DNA from: a virus
IMG/VR virus record: IMGVR_UViG_3300030060_003974
Span: 1 to 61,021 of that record
Direction: 5' to 3' (one strand)
Length of the DNA: 61,021 nt
The notes beneath the pieces were generated by a model that saw nothing but the letters and a program-made list of their open reading frames with translations, ran no database searches and was not told the DNA's origin. Position numbers and translations under genes: made by a program. Below are positions 12,346 to 21,711 of the stretch, one piece after another. Position 1 is the first letter of the stretch, and every line of letters starts with the position of its first letter.

Positions 12346-14886
12346 ATGGCAGAAATTAATTATTATGCAGATATTGACTTAAATAATGGTCAGGTAAAGA
12401 ATTTTAAAGTAGACAACTCTACTTCTTTTCCAAGTATAGCTGGTGTAGGTCAACTACGATACGATACAGGTAACTCAGTATTAAAGTATCATACAGGTGG
12501 TGGAACATGGGTAACTATTGGAACAAGTACAGGTGGAGTAACAACTTTTACAAACACAAACAATGGAACATTCGTAGCTTACGGAACTGCAAACGCAGCA
12601 GCATCAGGAGGGGTAAATATTGGAGATGTTGACTTAACAGCAACTGGGACTCCAAGTGCTACTACATTCCTTAGAGGTGATAATGTGTGGGCAACCCCAG
12701 CGGGTGCGTATACGTCTTGGACGTTAGCAGGCGACTCTGGTTCGAGTCAAGCAATCGCAGATGGTAATACAGCTACTTTTGCGGGAGGCACAGGTATAAC
12801 AACCGCAGCTTCAGCAACCGACACCTTAACTATAACAAACAGCCTTCCGTTTAATAATATTGGAACTGCTGGTGATTCTGGTTCATCAACCATTACCAAT
12901 ACAGATACAATTACAATAGCAGGTGGTACAGGTATTACAACAGCCGATAATGGTTCGGGAACAATAACTATTACAGCTTCAGGAAGTGGAACAATGTCTT
13001 CTTGGACATTAAGTGGAGACAGTGGTTCAAGCCAAACTATTAGTGATGGTAATACAGTAGATATTGCTGGAGGTACAGGTGTGAATACAGCTGCTTCATC
13101 TACAGATACACTTACTGTTAATATTGATATGGTTGGAGCTGACAACTATATTGAAGTTAACGCAGCTGCCGCTATAGCATCTGGTGACTTCTTAGCGTTT
13201 AGTGATATTAACGACTCTAACACAGTAAAGAAAATTACATTCGCTAACTTATTTAGTGGTTATATGCAAGGCTTCTTTATAGACGCTGACACAAATGGTG
13301 GTGCGGTAACAGCAACTAATAACTACATGGATATTGCTGGAGGTACTGCAATAAGCACAGCATGGACAGGAGTTGGCTCAGGCCCTCAAATTCAAACTGT
13401 AACTGTAAATCACAATACTTTCGGATCTGCAGGAACATATACATACCCTTCTTCAGTAACAACTAATTCAACTGGTCACATCACAGCGATTACAAGCGGT
13501 TCAGCTCCTGGCACAATGTCAAGCTGGACATTGGCTGGAGATAGTGGTTCGTCACAATCAATAACAAACGGTAACACAGCTACATTTATTGGTGGTACGG
13601 GTATTACTACAGCTGCATCAGCAACTGATGATTTAACAATTACAAACTCTTTACCATTTAATAGCATAACATTAGCTGCTACAACTGGAAGTAATTCAAC
13701 AATAGTTAACTCTGGAACTATAACTATTGCTGCAGGATCAAACATTTCTACAACAAATAATGGTAGTGGTCAAGTAACAATAGCGTATACAGGCGGTACA
13801 GGTTCAATGTCTTCATTTACTTTAGCTGGCGACTCAGGTTCGGCTCAAACAATAAGTAACGGAGATACGCTTACGGTTGCTGGATCTGTAGGAATTGACA
13901 CGGTAGCTTCGGCAACTGATACTGTAGAAGTTAATTTAGATTTATCTGAACTACAAACAGTAACAACTGTTGACCCAGCTGCAGATTTCTTAGTAGGTGT
14001 AGACGGATCGCAAAACGAAAAAATATTATACCAAAATGTACACTTAGACCAATGGGGTGATGCAGAAGCAGATGTAGACTTTGGCGGTAATAAATTATTA
14101 GATGTTGCAACTGGTACAGCTGGAACTGACGGTGTTAATTTAGCGCAAGTACAGTCTATTGCAGCAGGAGTAGGAGTCTTCCAAGGTGGTTATAACGCAA
14201 TAAATAACACTCCAGCATTAACAGGAGGTAGTAACATCGCTTTGGATCAAGGGGATTATTATGCTGTAACAGATTCTAATCAATCTTCTTTCTTAGGAAC
14301 TGTAGTAGAAGTAGGAGATTTAATATTTGCGAACAATGCTATTTCAGCGAGTTCGACTCCAAGTGCTTCTGACTATACGATAGTTCAATCGGGACAAAGT
14401 ATTGCAGGGTCTGGAGCTACAGATGGAGCAACCGTAAAAGGTATTGCTGGATTTGACAACGCAAACTTTACAGTAACTGGAAACGGATGGGTTTCATTAA
14501 ATAATCAAGGAACAAACGGAAACTACGGTTCTGCCTCAGAAACTGTAACGCTTGCAGTTAATGCAGACGGTATTATAACCTCAGCTTCAGAGCAAAGTAT
14601 AGCTATCACATCAGGACAGGTTACAAACTTCTGTACAGATGTTGAAACTTGTGTTAACTCAGCATTCTTCTATCAAGTAACCTTTGGTAATGCAAGTGAT
14701 ACTGATTATGCTATATCTCATGGATTCAATACTACGGATGTTATGTGTCAAATTTATGATGTTTCTTCTGGAGACACTATTTACGCTGAAGTGGAAAGAA
14801 CAAATGCCACAACCGTAACCGTAAGAAGTAATTCTGCACCTGGAACAAATGCTTGGAGAATTTTAGTAACTAATGTTTCTGGATAA
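12346..14886 (+). CDS. Long tail fibre with internal repeats (846 aa)
   Basis: Ser/Thr/Gly/Asn-rich fibrous protein with at least four copies of a repeat beginning SWTLAGDSGSSQ-I-x-x-GNT and continuing GGTGITTAASATDTLTI, near residues 121, 217, 391 and 488. The C-terminal module (about 775-846) is shared with the product of 11587. It would mediate host binding. The gene shares the same repeat with its downstream neighbour, which offers recombination targets. Fibre role is well supported; the receptor is unknown. Confidence 0.88.
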   Translation: MAEINYYADIDLNNGQVKNFKVDNSTSFPSIAGVGQLRYDTGNSVLKYHTGGGTWVTIGTSTGGVTTFTNTNNGTFVAYGTANAAASGGVNIGDVDLTATGTPSATTFLRGDNVWATPAGAYTSWTLAGDSGSSQAIADGNTATFAGGTGITTAASATDTLTITNSLPFNNIGTAGDSGSSTITNTDTITIAGGTGITTADNGSGTITITASGSGTMSSWTLSGDSGSSQTISDGNTVDIAGGTGVNTAASSTDTLTVNIDMVGADNYIEVNAAAAIASGDFLAFSDINDSNTVKKITFANLFSGYMQGFFIDADTNGGAVTATNNYMDIAGGTAISTAWTGVGSGPQIQTVTVNHNTFGSAGTYTYPSSVTTNSTGHITAITSGSAPGTMSSWTLAGDSGSSQSITNGNTATFIGGTGITTAASATDDLTITNSLPFNSITLAATTGSNSTIVNSGTITIAAGSNISTTNNGSGQVTIAYTGGTGSMSSFTLAGDSGSAQTISNGDTLTVAGSVGIDTVASATDTVEVNLDLSELQTVTTVDPAADFLVGVDGSQNEKILYQNVHLDQWGDAEADVDFGGNKLLDVATGTAGTDGVNLAQVQSIAAGVGVFQGGYNAINNTPALTGGSNIALDQGDYYAVTDSNQSSFLGTVVEVGDLIFANNAISASSTPSASDYTIVQSGQSIAGSGATDGATVKGIAGFDNANFTVTGNGWVSLNNQGTNGNYGSASETVTLAVNADGIITSASEQSIAITSGQVTNFCTDVETCVNSAFFYQVTFGNASDTDYAISHGFNTTDVMCQIYDVSSGDTIYAEVERTNATTVTVRSNSAPGTNAWRILVTNVSG

Positions 14887-14898
14887 GAAATATTAAAT

Positions 14899-14906
14899 TA
14901 TATTTG
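14899..14906 (+). promoter_or_regulatory. -7 promoter box (TATATTTG)
   Basis: Exact TAnnTTTG, 6 nt before the ATG at 14913; a very short leader is expected. Confidence 0.5.
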
Positions 14907-14912
14907 TAACAT

Positions 14913-16892
14913 ATGGCAACTACCAATTATTATAATGATTTAGTTGTTACAGGAGCGGCGACTTTTTCGGACACTGTAACAGCATCTAATGGTAGTCTAA
15001 TACTAGGAGGAACAGGGCGTATACAAGGTGTTGATAGTATTATCGCTGGTACAGACGCTGTTAATAAAACTTACGTAGACAATGCCATCTCAGGTGTGCC
15101 TCAAGGCACAGTTACTGGAACGGGTAGTGCAAATACAGTAGCAAAGTTTACTTCAAGTACAGCTATAGGAGATGGCCCAATAACATTCTCAACTAATGAT
15201 TCAACCTTTGCAGGTACTATAACAGTAACCAATGGTACACACATAGGTCTTACTATTGTAGGTTCGGGTACTAGCCATACACAAGGTGCTATTGCTCTTA
15301 AAAGTTCAACTTCAGATACTCCAGAGGCTAGAGGTCAAGGCGTGTTTATGTTTAACGAAGGTGATGATTCTACTTGGTATACAGGTACTCAATACCAAGA
15401 TGCTGATACGTGGATGTTAGGTAGAGTTGCGGGAACATCTTTAGATACTGCTGCTGCTACAACTGGAAATGCAGTGATAGAAGTTAGTAATAACGGAGCA
15501 GTAAAATTATCTACTATTGCTGCAGTTGGTACTGATACTGATAAGTTTTTGATGTCTAACAATGGTACAATAGCGTTTGCAACTGGTGCAGAGGTATTAT
15601 CTTTTATAGGTGCTGGAACAGGAAGTGGATCAATGTCTTCTTGGGATATAGATACTGCTCTTGGTACAGCCTCAACAGTTTCTAATGGAGATGAAGTAAC
15701 CCTTACAAGTAGCGCTAATAATCTTAGTATAAATAATTCAGGGTTAACTGTAACTCTTGATTTAGCATCTAGTATATCCGTAACTGATGTAATTACCTGT
15801 GGCTCTGATATGACTGTGGGTGATGAATTAACCGTAGACACTATTAATAATGACACAAATGCTGGAACTAAGTTTTTAGTTCATGCCTCTGGTGATAAAA
15901 TAAAATATCGTACAGCTGCAGAAGTATTAAGCGACATAGGCGCTGGAACAGGTTCTGGCACAATGTCATCTTGGACGCTTGCGGGAGATTCTGGTACTAC
16001 TGCAATTAGTAATGGCAACACAGCTACAATAGCGGGAGGAACAAATATAACCACTTCTGAAAGCGCTGGCACTGTTACTATAAATAATGGGATTACTAAT
16101 AATAATCAATTAACTAATGGCGCAGGATACACAACTAATACAGGAACAGTAACGGGTACTGGAGTATCAGGAAGAGTAACATATTGGAACGGAACTAGCT
16201 CAGTAACATCTGACTCGGACTTAACATTTAATGGAAGCGATTTAACTATTGGGGGAGACTTATCTGTCAATGGCGGTGATATATCAACTAATCAAGTAAA
16301 AACAATTAGTAACGCAGCCTCTCAAGCCACATTAAAAATAGGAGATATTGACGGTAATGATGATATTACTCAAATAGACTTTATGGCTCAAGCAAATACA
16401 AACATGAGTTTAGGTGATGACTCGATACAATTTAATAGCTCAGCTATAAACCTCCCTTCTGGATCTTCAACACTTAAGAACGGGTACGGTACACATAAAG
16501 AGTATGAGTTACCACCTATGACTAATTATCAAGCAAACGGTGAAACAATTTCTCTATATTCGACAAGTGTAACTGCAGGAAAAATTTATTCTTTGAGTAA
16601 TGCTTTTGCGGGGTGGGAACAAACTGACGCTGATGATGACAACACTACAAATATGCTAGGTATGGCCCTTGGAACTTCTTCAGGAAGTGGAATGTTATTA
16701 CGAGGAGTTATAAGATGGCCATCCCATGGATTTACTGCGGGAAGACCTTTATATGTTTCAAACACTCCAGGTGCTTTTACGTCAACAGCACCAACAGGTG
16801 CTTCTGATTATGTTAGAGTCATAGGTTATGTAATAGACAGTAGTCGTATATTTTTCTGCCCTGATAATACTTGGGTTCAACGCCCAGCTTAA
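14913..16892 (+). CDS. Tail fibre (659 aa)
   Basis: The N-terminal region (residues 1-60) has LVVTGAATFSDTVTASNG, typical of fibre shafts. Middle segments near residues 240 and 350 repeat GSGxMSSW, and the second continues TLAGDSGTTAISNGNTATIAGGTNITT, as in the upstream fibre. The C-terminal 100 residues (GRPLYVSNTPGAFT...VRVIGYVIDSSRIFFCPDNTWV) form a recognisable fibre-tip domain. Probably the second host-recognition fibre. It may have its own promoter. Confidence 0.87.
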   Translation: MATTNYYNDLVVTGAATFSDTVTASNGSLILGGTGRIQGVDSIIAGTDAVNKTYVDNAISGVPQGTVTGTGSANTVAKFTSSTAIGDGPITFSTNDSTFAGTITVTNGTHIGLTIVGSGTSHTQGAIALKSSTSDTPEARGQGVFMFNEGDDSTWYTGTQYQDADTWMLGRVAGTSLDTAAATTGNAVIEVSNNGAVKLSTIAAVGTDTDKFLMSNNGTIAFATGAEVLSFIGAGTGSGSMSSWDIDTALGTASTVSNGDEVTLTSSANNLSINNSGLTVTLDLASSISVTDVITCGSDMTVGDELTVDTINNDTNAGTKFLVHASGDKIKYRTAAEVLSDIGAGTGSGTMSSWTLAGDSGTTAISNGNTATIAGGTNITTSESAGTVTINNGITNNNQLTNGAGYTTNTGTVTGTGVSGRVTYWNGTSSVTSDSDLTFNGSDLTIGGDLSVNGGDISTNQVKTISNAASQATLKIGDIDGNDDITQIDFMAQANTNMSLGDDSIQFNSSAINLPSGSSTLKNGYGTHKEYELPPMTNYQANGETISLYSTSVTAGKIYSLSNAFAGWEQTDADDDNTTNMLGMALGTSSGSGMLLRGVIRWPSHGFTAGRPLYVSNTPGAFTSTAPTGASDYVRVIGYVIDSSRIFFCPDNTWVQRPA

Positions 16893-16902
16893 TTAATTTA
16901 CT

Positions 16903-17592
16903 ATGCCAACAATAAACGCTTCGAAATATGGTTATTTGGTGCAATCTTCTACTACAAGTTTTATTGCTCTAAGGAATGCCACAACAGCTTTACAAGTAAA
17001 TAACCAACCTACAGGTAACAAAATTGCCGCAAGATTTCGTTACTTAACAGGAAGTAAAGGAAGTGAATGGCAAATGCATAGGTCTTATTGGGCTTTCGAT
17101 GTATCAGCATATCAATCAGGATACACAATAACCGACCTTGAAGTAAAGTTTGATCCAACAAATTCTACTACAACCAACTTTCCTATTGCAATAATAAAAT
17201 CAACAGCACAAGGCAATGCTAATTCTAATTTAGTTTCTGGTGATTGGGATAGCTTAGATTTTAACACTTTATATTCTGACAATAGCTCATCTAATTACTG
17301 GCCAGACACAAATAACGTAAGCACTATTGAATTAAACTCTACAGCTATTAGCGCATTTAGCACAGGATACCTAAAGCTATGTGTAGTTTGGTGGTTTGAC
17401 TATACAGGAACAGGAGGGCTTGTTTCCCCTACAACTATTAACGCATATCAAAATACGACTTATGTACCGAGACTTGAGTTTACTGCAACAGCTACTGGAT
17501 ATGGTAATAGCGTAATAGGAGTAGCCTCTGAAAATATTGGTAGCATAATAGGAGTATCCACTGCAGATATTGATAAAGTAATAGGCGTGTAG
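16903..17592 (+). CDS. Virion surface protein with jelly-roll-like domain (229 aa)
   Basis: Beta-rich protein with FRYLTGSKGSEWQMHRSYWAFDVSA and an aromatic core, suggesting a carbohydrate-binding type sandwich (inference). The C-terminal 30 residues repeat VIGVASENIGSIIGVSTADI, a short motif often seen at ends of phage surface proteins and linked to trimerisation or attachment. Next to the tail fibres, so a fibre-associated or decoration protein is likely. Confidence 0.72.
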   Translation: MPTINASKYGYLVQSSTTSFIALRNATTALQVNNQPTGNKIAARFRYLTGSKGSEWQMHRSYWAFDVSAYQSGYTITDLEVKFDPTNSTTTNFPIAIIKSTAQGNANSNLVSGDWDSLDFNTLYSDNSSSNYWPDTNNVSTIELNSTAISAFSTGYLKLCVVWWFDYTGTGGLVSPTTINAYQNTTYVPRLEFTATATGYGNSVIGVASENIGSIIGVSTADIDKVIGV

Positions 17593-17610
17593 TAATTCAA
17601 AAAAATTAAC

Positions 17611-17618
17611 TATCTTTG
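17611..17618 (+). promoter_or_regulatory. -7 promoter box (TATCTTTG)
   Basis: Exact TAnnTTTG, 27 nt upstream of the ATG at 17646. No -33 TTG. Confidence 0.6.
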
Positions 17619-17645
17619 TTTTACTAATTAATAAAATATAATATA

Positions 17646-17909
17646 ATGAAAAATTTAACTCAAGAAGAATTAAAATCAGTACAAGACATTCACAACCAAT
17701 ACACTAAGGCTAAAATAGACTTAGGGGATCATGTCTTACAAAGAAGATCGTTGTTAGAAAACATCGATAGATTAAAAGAAGAATTTGCTGTAGTAGAAAA
17801 AAAATTAATTACAAAGTACGGTAAAGATTCTGTTATTGATTTAGTTTCAGGAGAAGTAAGATCAGCTGAAGAAGCAGACAAAGTAAAAGAAAACTTAACA
17901 AAAGCCTAA
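17646..17909 (+). CDS. Small coiled-coil protein (87 aa)
   Basis: Almost entirely helical and charged; heptad-like pattern in residues 5-58 and an acidic tail. First gene after a promoter. One-base overlap with the next gene. Possibly a chaperone-like or structural helper; no family recognised. Confidence 0.75.
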   Translation: MKNLTQEELKSVQDIHNQYTKAKIDLGDHVLQRRSLLENIDRLKEEFAVVEKKLITKYGKDSVIDLVSGEVRSAEEADKVKENLTKA

Positions 17910-18430
17910 TGTCAAAAATAAGTAACCAATCCGCATATCCTGCCTTAAATAATCCTCACTTAGATGACTATTTAGTTATCACGGATTATGATAATAAATT
18001 AAAAACAAAAACTGTTACTTTAAATACAGTTAAAAATTTATTTCAGGTAAGTTATAATGATGTTACTATTGAGGTTAGTGCAGCTGAAATGAAAGCTTTA
18101 TTAGGTTCTCCAAAAACTTTAATCGCTGCGCCAGGTGCAGGTAAAGTATTAGAAGTGTTTAGTATTTTTGTATACCTAGATGCAGGAACAACTGCTTTTG
18201 ACTTCGGAGACCCTGTTCAAGTTTTACAAGGAGTAGCGCAATGGGCGAATATACCAACCTCACTTTTAAATAATGTAGTGGACGATGCAGGTCATTTTCA
18301 AAAAGACGTTGTATCATGTCCTATAAATACTGCGATTACATTGCAAGCTCAAAATTCAAACGCAACTGTAGGAAACGGTGTTGTAAAAATTAATATCCGC
18401 TACAGAACATTAGATTTACAAACATTCTAA
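17909..18430 (+). CDS. Putative virion protein (173 aa)
   Basis: The N-terminus (residues 5-45) has SNQSAYPALNNPHLDDYLVITDYDNKLKTKTVTL, a segment common at the start of phage structural proteins. A beta-rich domain follows with NVVDDAGHFQKDVVSCPINTAITLQA and VVKINIRYRTLD at the end. A fibre-attachment or decoration role is plausible. Coupled to the previous gene. Confidence 0.72.
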   Translation: MSKISNQSAYPALNNPHLDDYLVITDYDNKLKTKTVTLNTVKNLFQVSYNDVTIEVSAAEMKALLGSPKTLIAAPGAGKVLEVFSIFVYLDAGTTAFDFGDPVQVLQGVAQWANIPTSLLNNVVDDAGHFQKDVVSCPINTAITLQAQNSNATVGNGVVKINIRYRTLDLQTF

Positions 18431-18431
18431 A

Positions 18432-18656
18432 ATGGTTATTAGAAAAATTTCTATCGGTGCTGATTATAAATCAGGCGCAATGCATTATATAGTTGGTCAA
18501 GAAGTTTTAGGAGGAAGTTATAAAATTCATTTAATACAACATGATGAGAAGGGTCAATCTTATCAAATCTGGGTTGATAAAAAATCAGAGATATTATTAT
18601 GGAAAGAGTTTAAAACCACCTTACCTATTTCGCTTGAGTATAATATAAATTTCTAA
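18432..18656 (+). CDS. Hypothetical protein (74 aa)
   Basis: Small mixed alpha/beta protein with IVGQEVLGGSYKIHLIQ and two Trp in the second half. Overlaps the following gene by one base. No domain recognised; it lies in the operon leading to the terminase. Confidence 0.72.
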   Translation: MVIRKISIGADYKSGAMHYIVGQEVLGGSYKIHLIQHDEKGQSYQIWVDKKSEILLWKEFKTTLPISLEYNINF

Positions 18657-19225
18657 TGAAATCTCCCCATTCATTTATTGTTAAACCTATTGGTAACAGA
18701 AGGTATGATAATATAAAAAAAATTGGAAACATAGATTTTATAACTAGTACCTCAGAAGAGGATTACACAGTATCTAATAGATATGCAAAAGTTGTAGAAA
18801 CACCAATAAATTACAAGGGAGAAGTTAAAAAAGGAGACACACTTTTAGTACACCACAACGTCTTTAAATTTTATAATGACATGTATGGTAAAAGAAAAAG
18901 CGGTAAAAGTTTTTTTAAAGAAGATTTGTTCTTTATTGATCCTGATCAGTTTTTTTTGTTTAAAAGAGCTGACAAGTGGCATGGGTATGGTAAATATTGT
19001 TTTGTAAAACCTGGGAAGGTAAGAGATAGTTTTTTAAAAAAATCAGGAACTGTTGAGCCTTTAATCGGAACTTTAATTCACTCTAATGCTCAACTAAAAA
19101 AGAAAGGATTGAAAGAAGGGGATGTAGTTTCTTATCAACCAGATTCTGAATATGCATTCAAGGTAGATGGAGAGACTTTATACAGGATGTTTACTAACAA
19201 TATAACTCTTAAATTAAATGGATAG
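18656..19225 (+). CDS. GroES-like co-chaperonin-related protein (189 aa)
   Basis: Residues 5-70 show SFIVKPI, a disordered loop, then YAKVVETPINYKGEVKKGDTLLVHHN, following the strand order of GroES. Residues about 115-180 repeat the theme: YCFVKP, PLIGTLIHSN, KKGLKEGDVVSYQPDSEYAFKVDGETLYRM. It therefore looks like two GroES-like barrels joined by a linker. It may assist the capsid protein or a specialised folding chamber. This is a fold inference; a separate canonical GroES is encoded at 4111. Overlaps the next gene by 8 nt. Confidence 0.62.
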   Translation: MKSPHSFIVKPIGNRRYDNIKKIGNIDFITSTSEEDYTVSNRYAKVVETPINYKGEVKKGDTLLVHHNVFKFYNDMYGKRKSGKSFFKEDLFFIDPDQFFLFKRADKWHGYGKYCFVKPGKVRDSFLKKSGTVEPLIGTLIHSNAQLKKKGLKEGDVVSYQPDSEYAFKVDGETLYRMFTNNITLKLNG

Positions 19226-19493
19226 TAAAAGTATAAAACTACAAATTATAAGCGCAGGGGAACAAGCTGTAAGCCAACTTATTAAAGTTGCAAAGGAAGA
19301 TATAATTAAATATGACAAAGATGATGAGTTGGCGGCAGACAGATTAAAGAACGCTGCAGCAACCAAAAAACTAGCTATATTTGATGCTTTTGAAATTTTA
19401 CAAAGAATTGAAGAAGAAAAAGATTTATTGAATGGAGTAGACAAAACAACAACTAACACCCCTAAAGGATTTGCAGAATCAAGATCAAAATAA
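19218..19493 (+). CDS. Putative small terminase subunit (91 aa)
   Basis: Helical, charged protein with EQAVSQLIKVAKEDIIKYDKDDELAADRLKNAAATKKLAIFDAFEILQRIEEE. Directly upstream of, and overlapping, the large terminase gene, the usual place of TerS. It is shorter than typical TerS proteins and has no obvious helix-turn-helix, so the call rests on position and size. Confidence 0.55.
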   Translation: MDSKSIKLQIISAGEQAVSQLIKVAKEDIIKYDKDDELAADRLKNAAATKKLAIFDAFEILQRIEEEKDLLNGVDKTTTNTPKGFAESRSK

Positions 19494-21711
19494 ATTATAT
19501 CGATTAGCAAACAAACAAGTTCCTAAGTCTGTTATAGCTACAAAGAATAGAGCTAAAAGCTGGCAGTATGGGTATAATGAAAAATACAACATTGTTGTTA
19601 TATCTAAAAACGGAACTATAGGAGATATATATAATATTAATAACCTACTTATTGCACTTCCCGCAACACCTAAATTAAAATCTGAAAAAAAGAAAAAAGA
19701 CCAGTACTGGGAATCTTTTATTGTACCTAAAGAAATAAAAAAACTACAAACCATATTTCACTGGCATCAAACACCACCTCATTTTAAATCTAAATGGGTA
19801 GACTTTATAGAGAAAGAATTTGATAAAAGAGAGCAAGGACATTGGTTTTTAAACAACGGAACGCCTACATATGTAACAGGAACACATTATATGTATTTGC
19901 AGTGGACAAAAATAGACGTTGGGCATCCAGATTTTAGAGAAGCAAATAGAATTTTTTATTTGTTCTGGGAGGCGTGTAAGGCGGATGTAAGAAGTTTTGG
20001 TATGTGTTATTTAAAAATAAGACGTTCAGGCTTTTCATTTATGAGTTCTTGCGAAGGAGTGAATCAAGCAACAATAACGAAAGATGCACGTGTCGGTATC
20101 CTTTCTAAAACAGGAGCTGATGCAAAAAAAATGTTTACTGATAAAGTTGTTCCTATTTCTAATAATTACCCATTCTTTTTTAAACCTATTCAGGATGGTA
20201 TGGATAAACCAAAAACTGAATTAGCTTATCGTGTACCTGCTTCTAAGATTACTAAAAAGAATATGTATGTTACTGATGAAAAAGACTTAGAGGGTTTAGA
20301 TACAACTATAGATTGGAAAAATACTTCAGACAACTCTTATGACGGTGAAAAATTACAATACCTTTTACATGATGAAAGTGGTAAATGGGAAAGACCAGAA
20401 AATATATTAAACAACTGGCGTGTTACTAAAACATGTTTACGTTTAGGTAGTAAGATTATAGGTAAATGCATGATGGGTTCTACCTCTAACGCTTTAGATA
20501 AAGGAGGCGCAAACTTTAAAAAACTTTACGAAGATTCAGACTGTTTAAAAAGAAATCAAAATGGTCAGACTAAATCTGGATTATATAATTTATTTATACC
20601 GATGGAATGGAATTTCGAAGGGTATATAGATAAATATGGAATGCCTGTTTTATATACACCTACAGAACCAATCGAAGGTATCGATGGAGAAATGATAAAA
20701 ATAGGAGCAATAGATTATTGGAAGAACGAAGTAGAGTCTTTATCTCAAGACGCAGATGCTTTAAATGAATTTTACAGACAGTTTCCTCGAACTGAATCTC
20801 ATGCTTTTAGAGATGAAAGCAAACAATCTTTGTTTAATTTAACAAAAATTTATCAGCAAATTGATTATAACGACTCTTTAATAAAAGAGCATTTTATTAC
20901 TCAAGGATCATTTCATTGGCGTGATGGGGTTAAAGATTCTACGGTTGTGTGGAGTCCGAACAGAAATGGAAGATTTTTTGTAACTTGGCTACCAAGAAAA
21001 GATTTACAGAATAGAGTAGTAAATAGAAATGGAAGAAAGTATCCTGGCAATGAACATTTAGGATCTTTCGGATGTGACTCTTACGATATTTCTGGGGTGG
21101 TTGTAGGGAAAGGTTCTAACGGATCTTTACATGGTATGACTAAATTTAGTATGGAAGAAACACCTAACAATCATTTCTTTTTAGAATATATAGCTAGACC
21201 ACAAACTGCGGAGATATTTTTTGAAGAAGTTTTAATGGCCTGCGTCTTTTATGGTATGCCAATATTAGCTGAAAATAACAAACCCCGTTTGTTGTATCAT
21301 TTTAAAAATCGTGGCTATAGAGGATTTTGTATGAATAGAGTAGATAAAAAATTAAGTAAATTGTCAAAAACTGAACGTGAACTAGGAGGTATTCCTAATT
21401 CATCGGAAGACGTAAAACAATCACATGCTTCAGCCATTGAGTCATATATAGAAAAACATATAGGGCTTGATTTAACTGGAGAATATAGAGACAAAGAAGA
21501 AATGGGGGAGTTATATTTTCAAAGAACTTTAGAGGACTGGGCTAAATTCGATATAAGTAATCGAACTAAATTTGACGCATCAATTAGCTCTGGATTAGCT
21601 ATAATGGCTAATCAGAAGCACTTATATACACCGACTAAAGAAAAATCAAAAATAAGCGTTAACTTTGCACGATACAACAACTCAAGCTCTTACAGTCAAT
21701 TAATAAAGTAA
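19471..21711 (+). CDS. terL: Terminase large subunit
   Basis: Packaging motor, 746 residues. ATPase part: degenerate Walker A KIRRSGFSFMSS (about 181-192), Walker B YLLHDE (about 297-302) and coupling motif GSTSN (about 335). Nuclease part begins near FGCDSYDISG (about 532-541) with the first catalytic Asp. The start is a TTG at 19471, inside the upstream gene; no upstream ATG was seen. It would bind the portal encoded next. Assignment is strong by motifs and by order with portal and capsid. Confidence 0.92.
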   Translation: MQNQDQNKLYRLANKQVPKSVIATKNRAKSWQYGYNEKYNIVVISKNGTIGDIYNINNLLIALPATPKLKSEKKKKDQYWESFIVPKEIKKLQTIFHWHQTPPHFKSKWVDFIEKEFDKREQGHWFLNNGTPTYVTGTHYMYLQWTKIDVGHPDFREANRIFYLFWEACKADVRSFGMCYLKIRRSGFSFMSSCEGVNQATITKDARVGILSKTGADAKKMFTDKVVPISNNYPFFFKPIQDGMDKPKTELAYRVPASKITKKNMYVTDEKDLEGLDTTIDWKNTSDNSYDGEKLQYLLHDESGKWERPENILNNWRVTKTCLRLGSKIIGKCMMGSTSNALDKGGANFKKLYEDSDCLKRNQNGQTKSGLYNLFIPMEWNFEGYIDKYGMPVLYTPTEPIEGIDGEMIKIGAIDYWKNEVESLSQDADALNEFYRQFPRTESHAFRDESKQSLFNLTKIYQQIDYNDSLIKEHFITQGSFHWRDGVKDSTVVWSPNRNGRFFVTWLPRKDLQNRVVNRNGRKYPGNEHLGSFGCDSYDISGVVVGKGSNGSLHGMTKFSMEETPNNHFFLEYIARPQTAEIFFEEVLMACVFYGMPILAENNKPRLLYHFKNRGYRGFCMNRVDKKLSKLSKTERELGGIPNSSEDVKQSHASAIESYIEKHIGLDLTGEYRDKEEMGELYFQRTLEDWAKFDISNRTKFDASISSGLAIMANQKHLYTPTKEKSKISVNFARYNNSSSYSQLIK

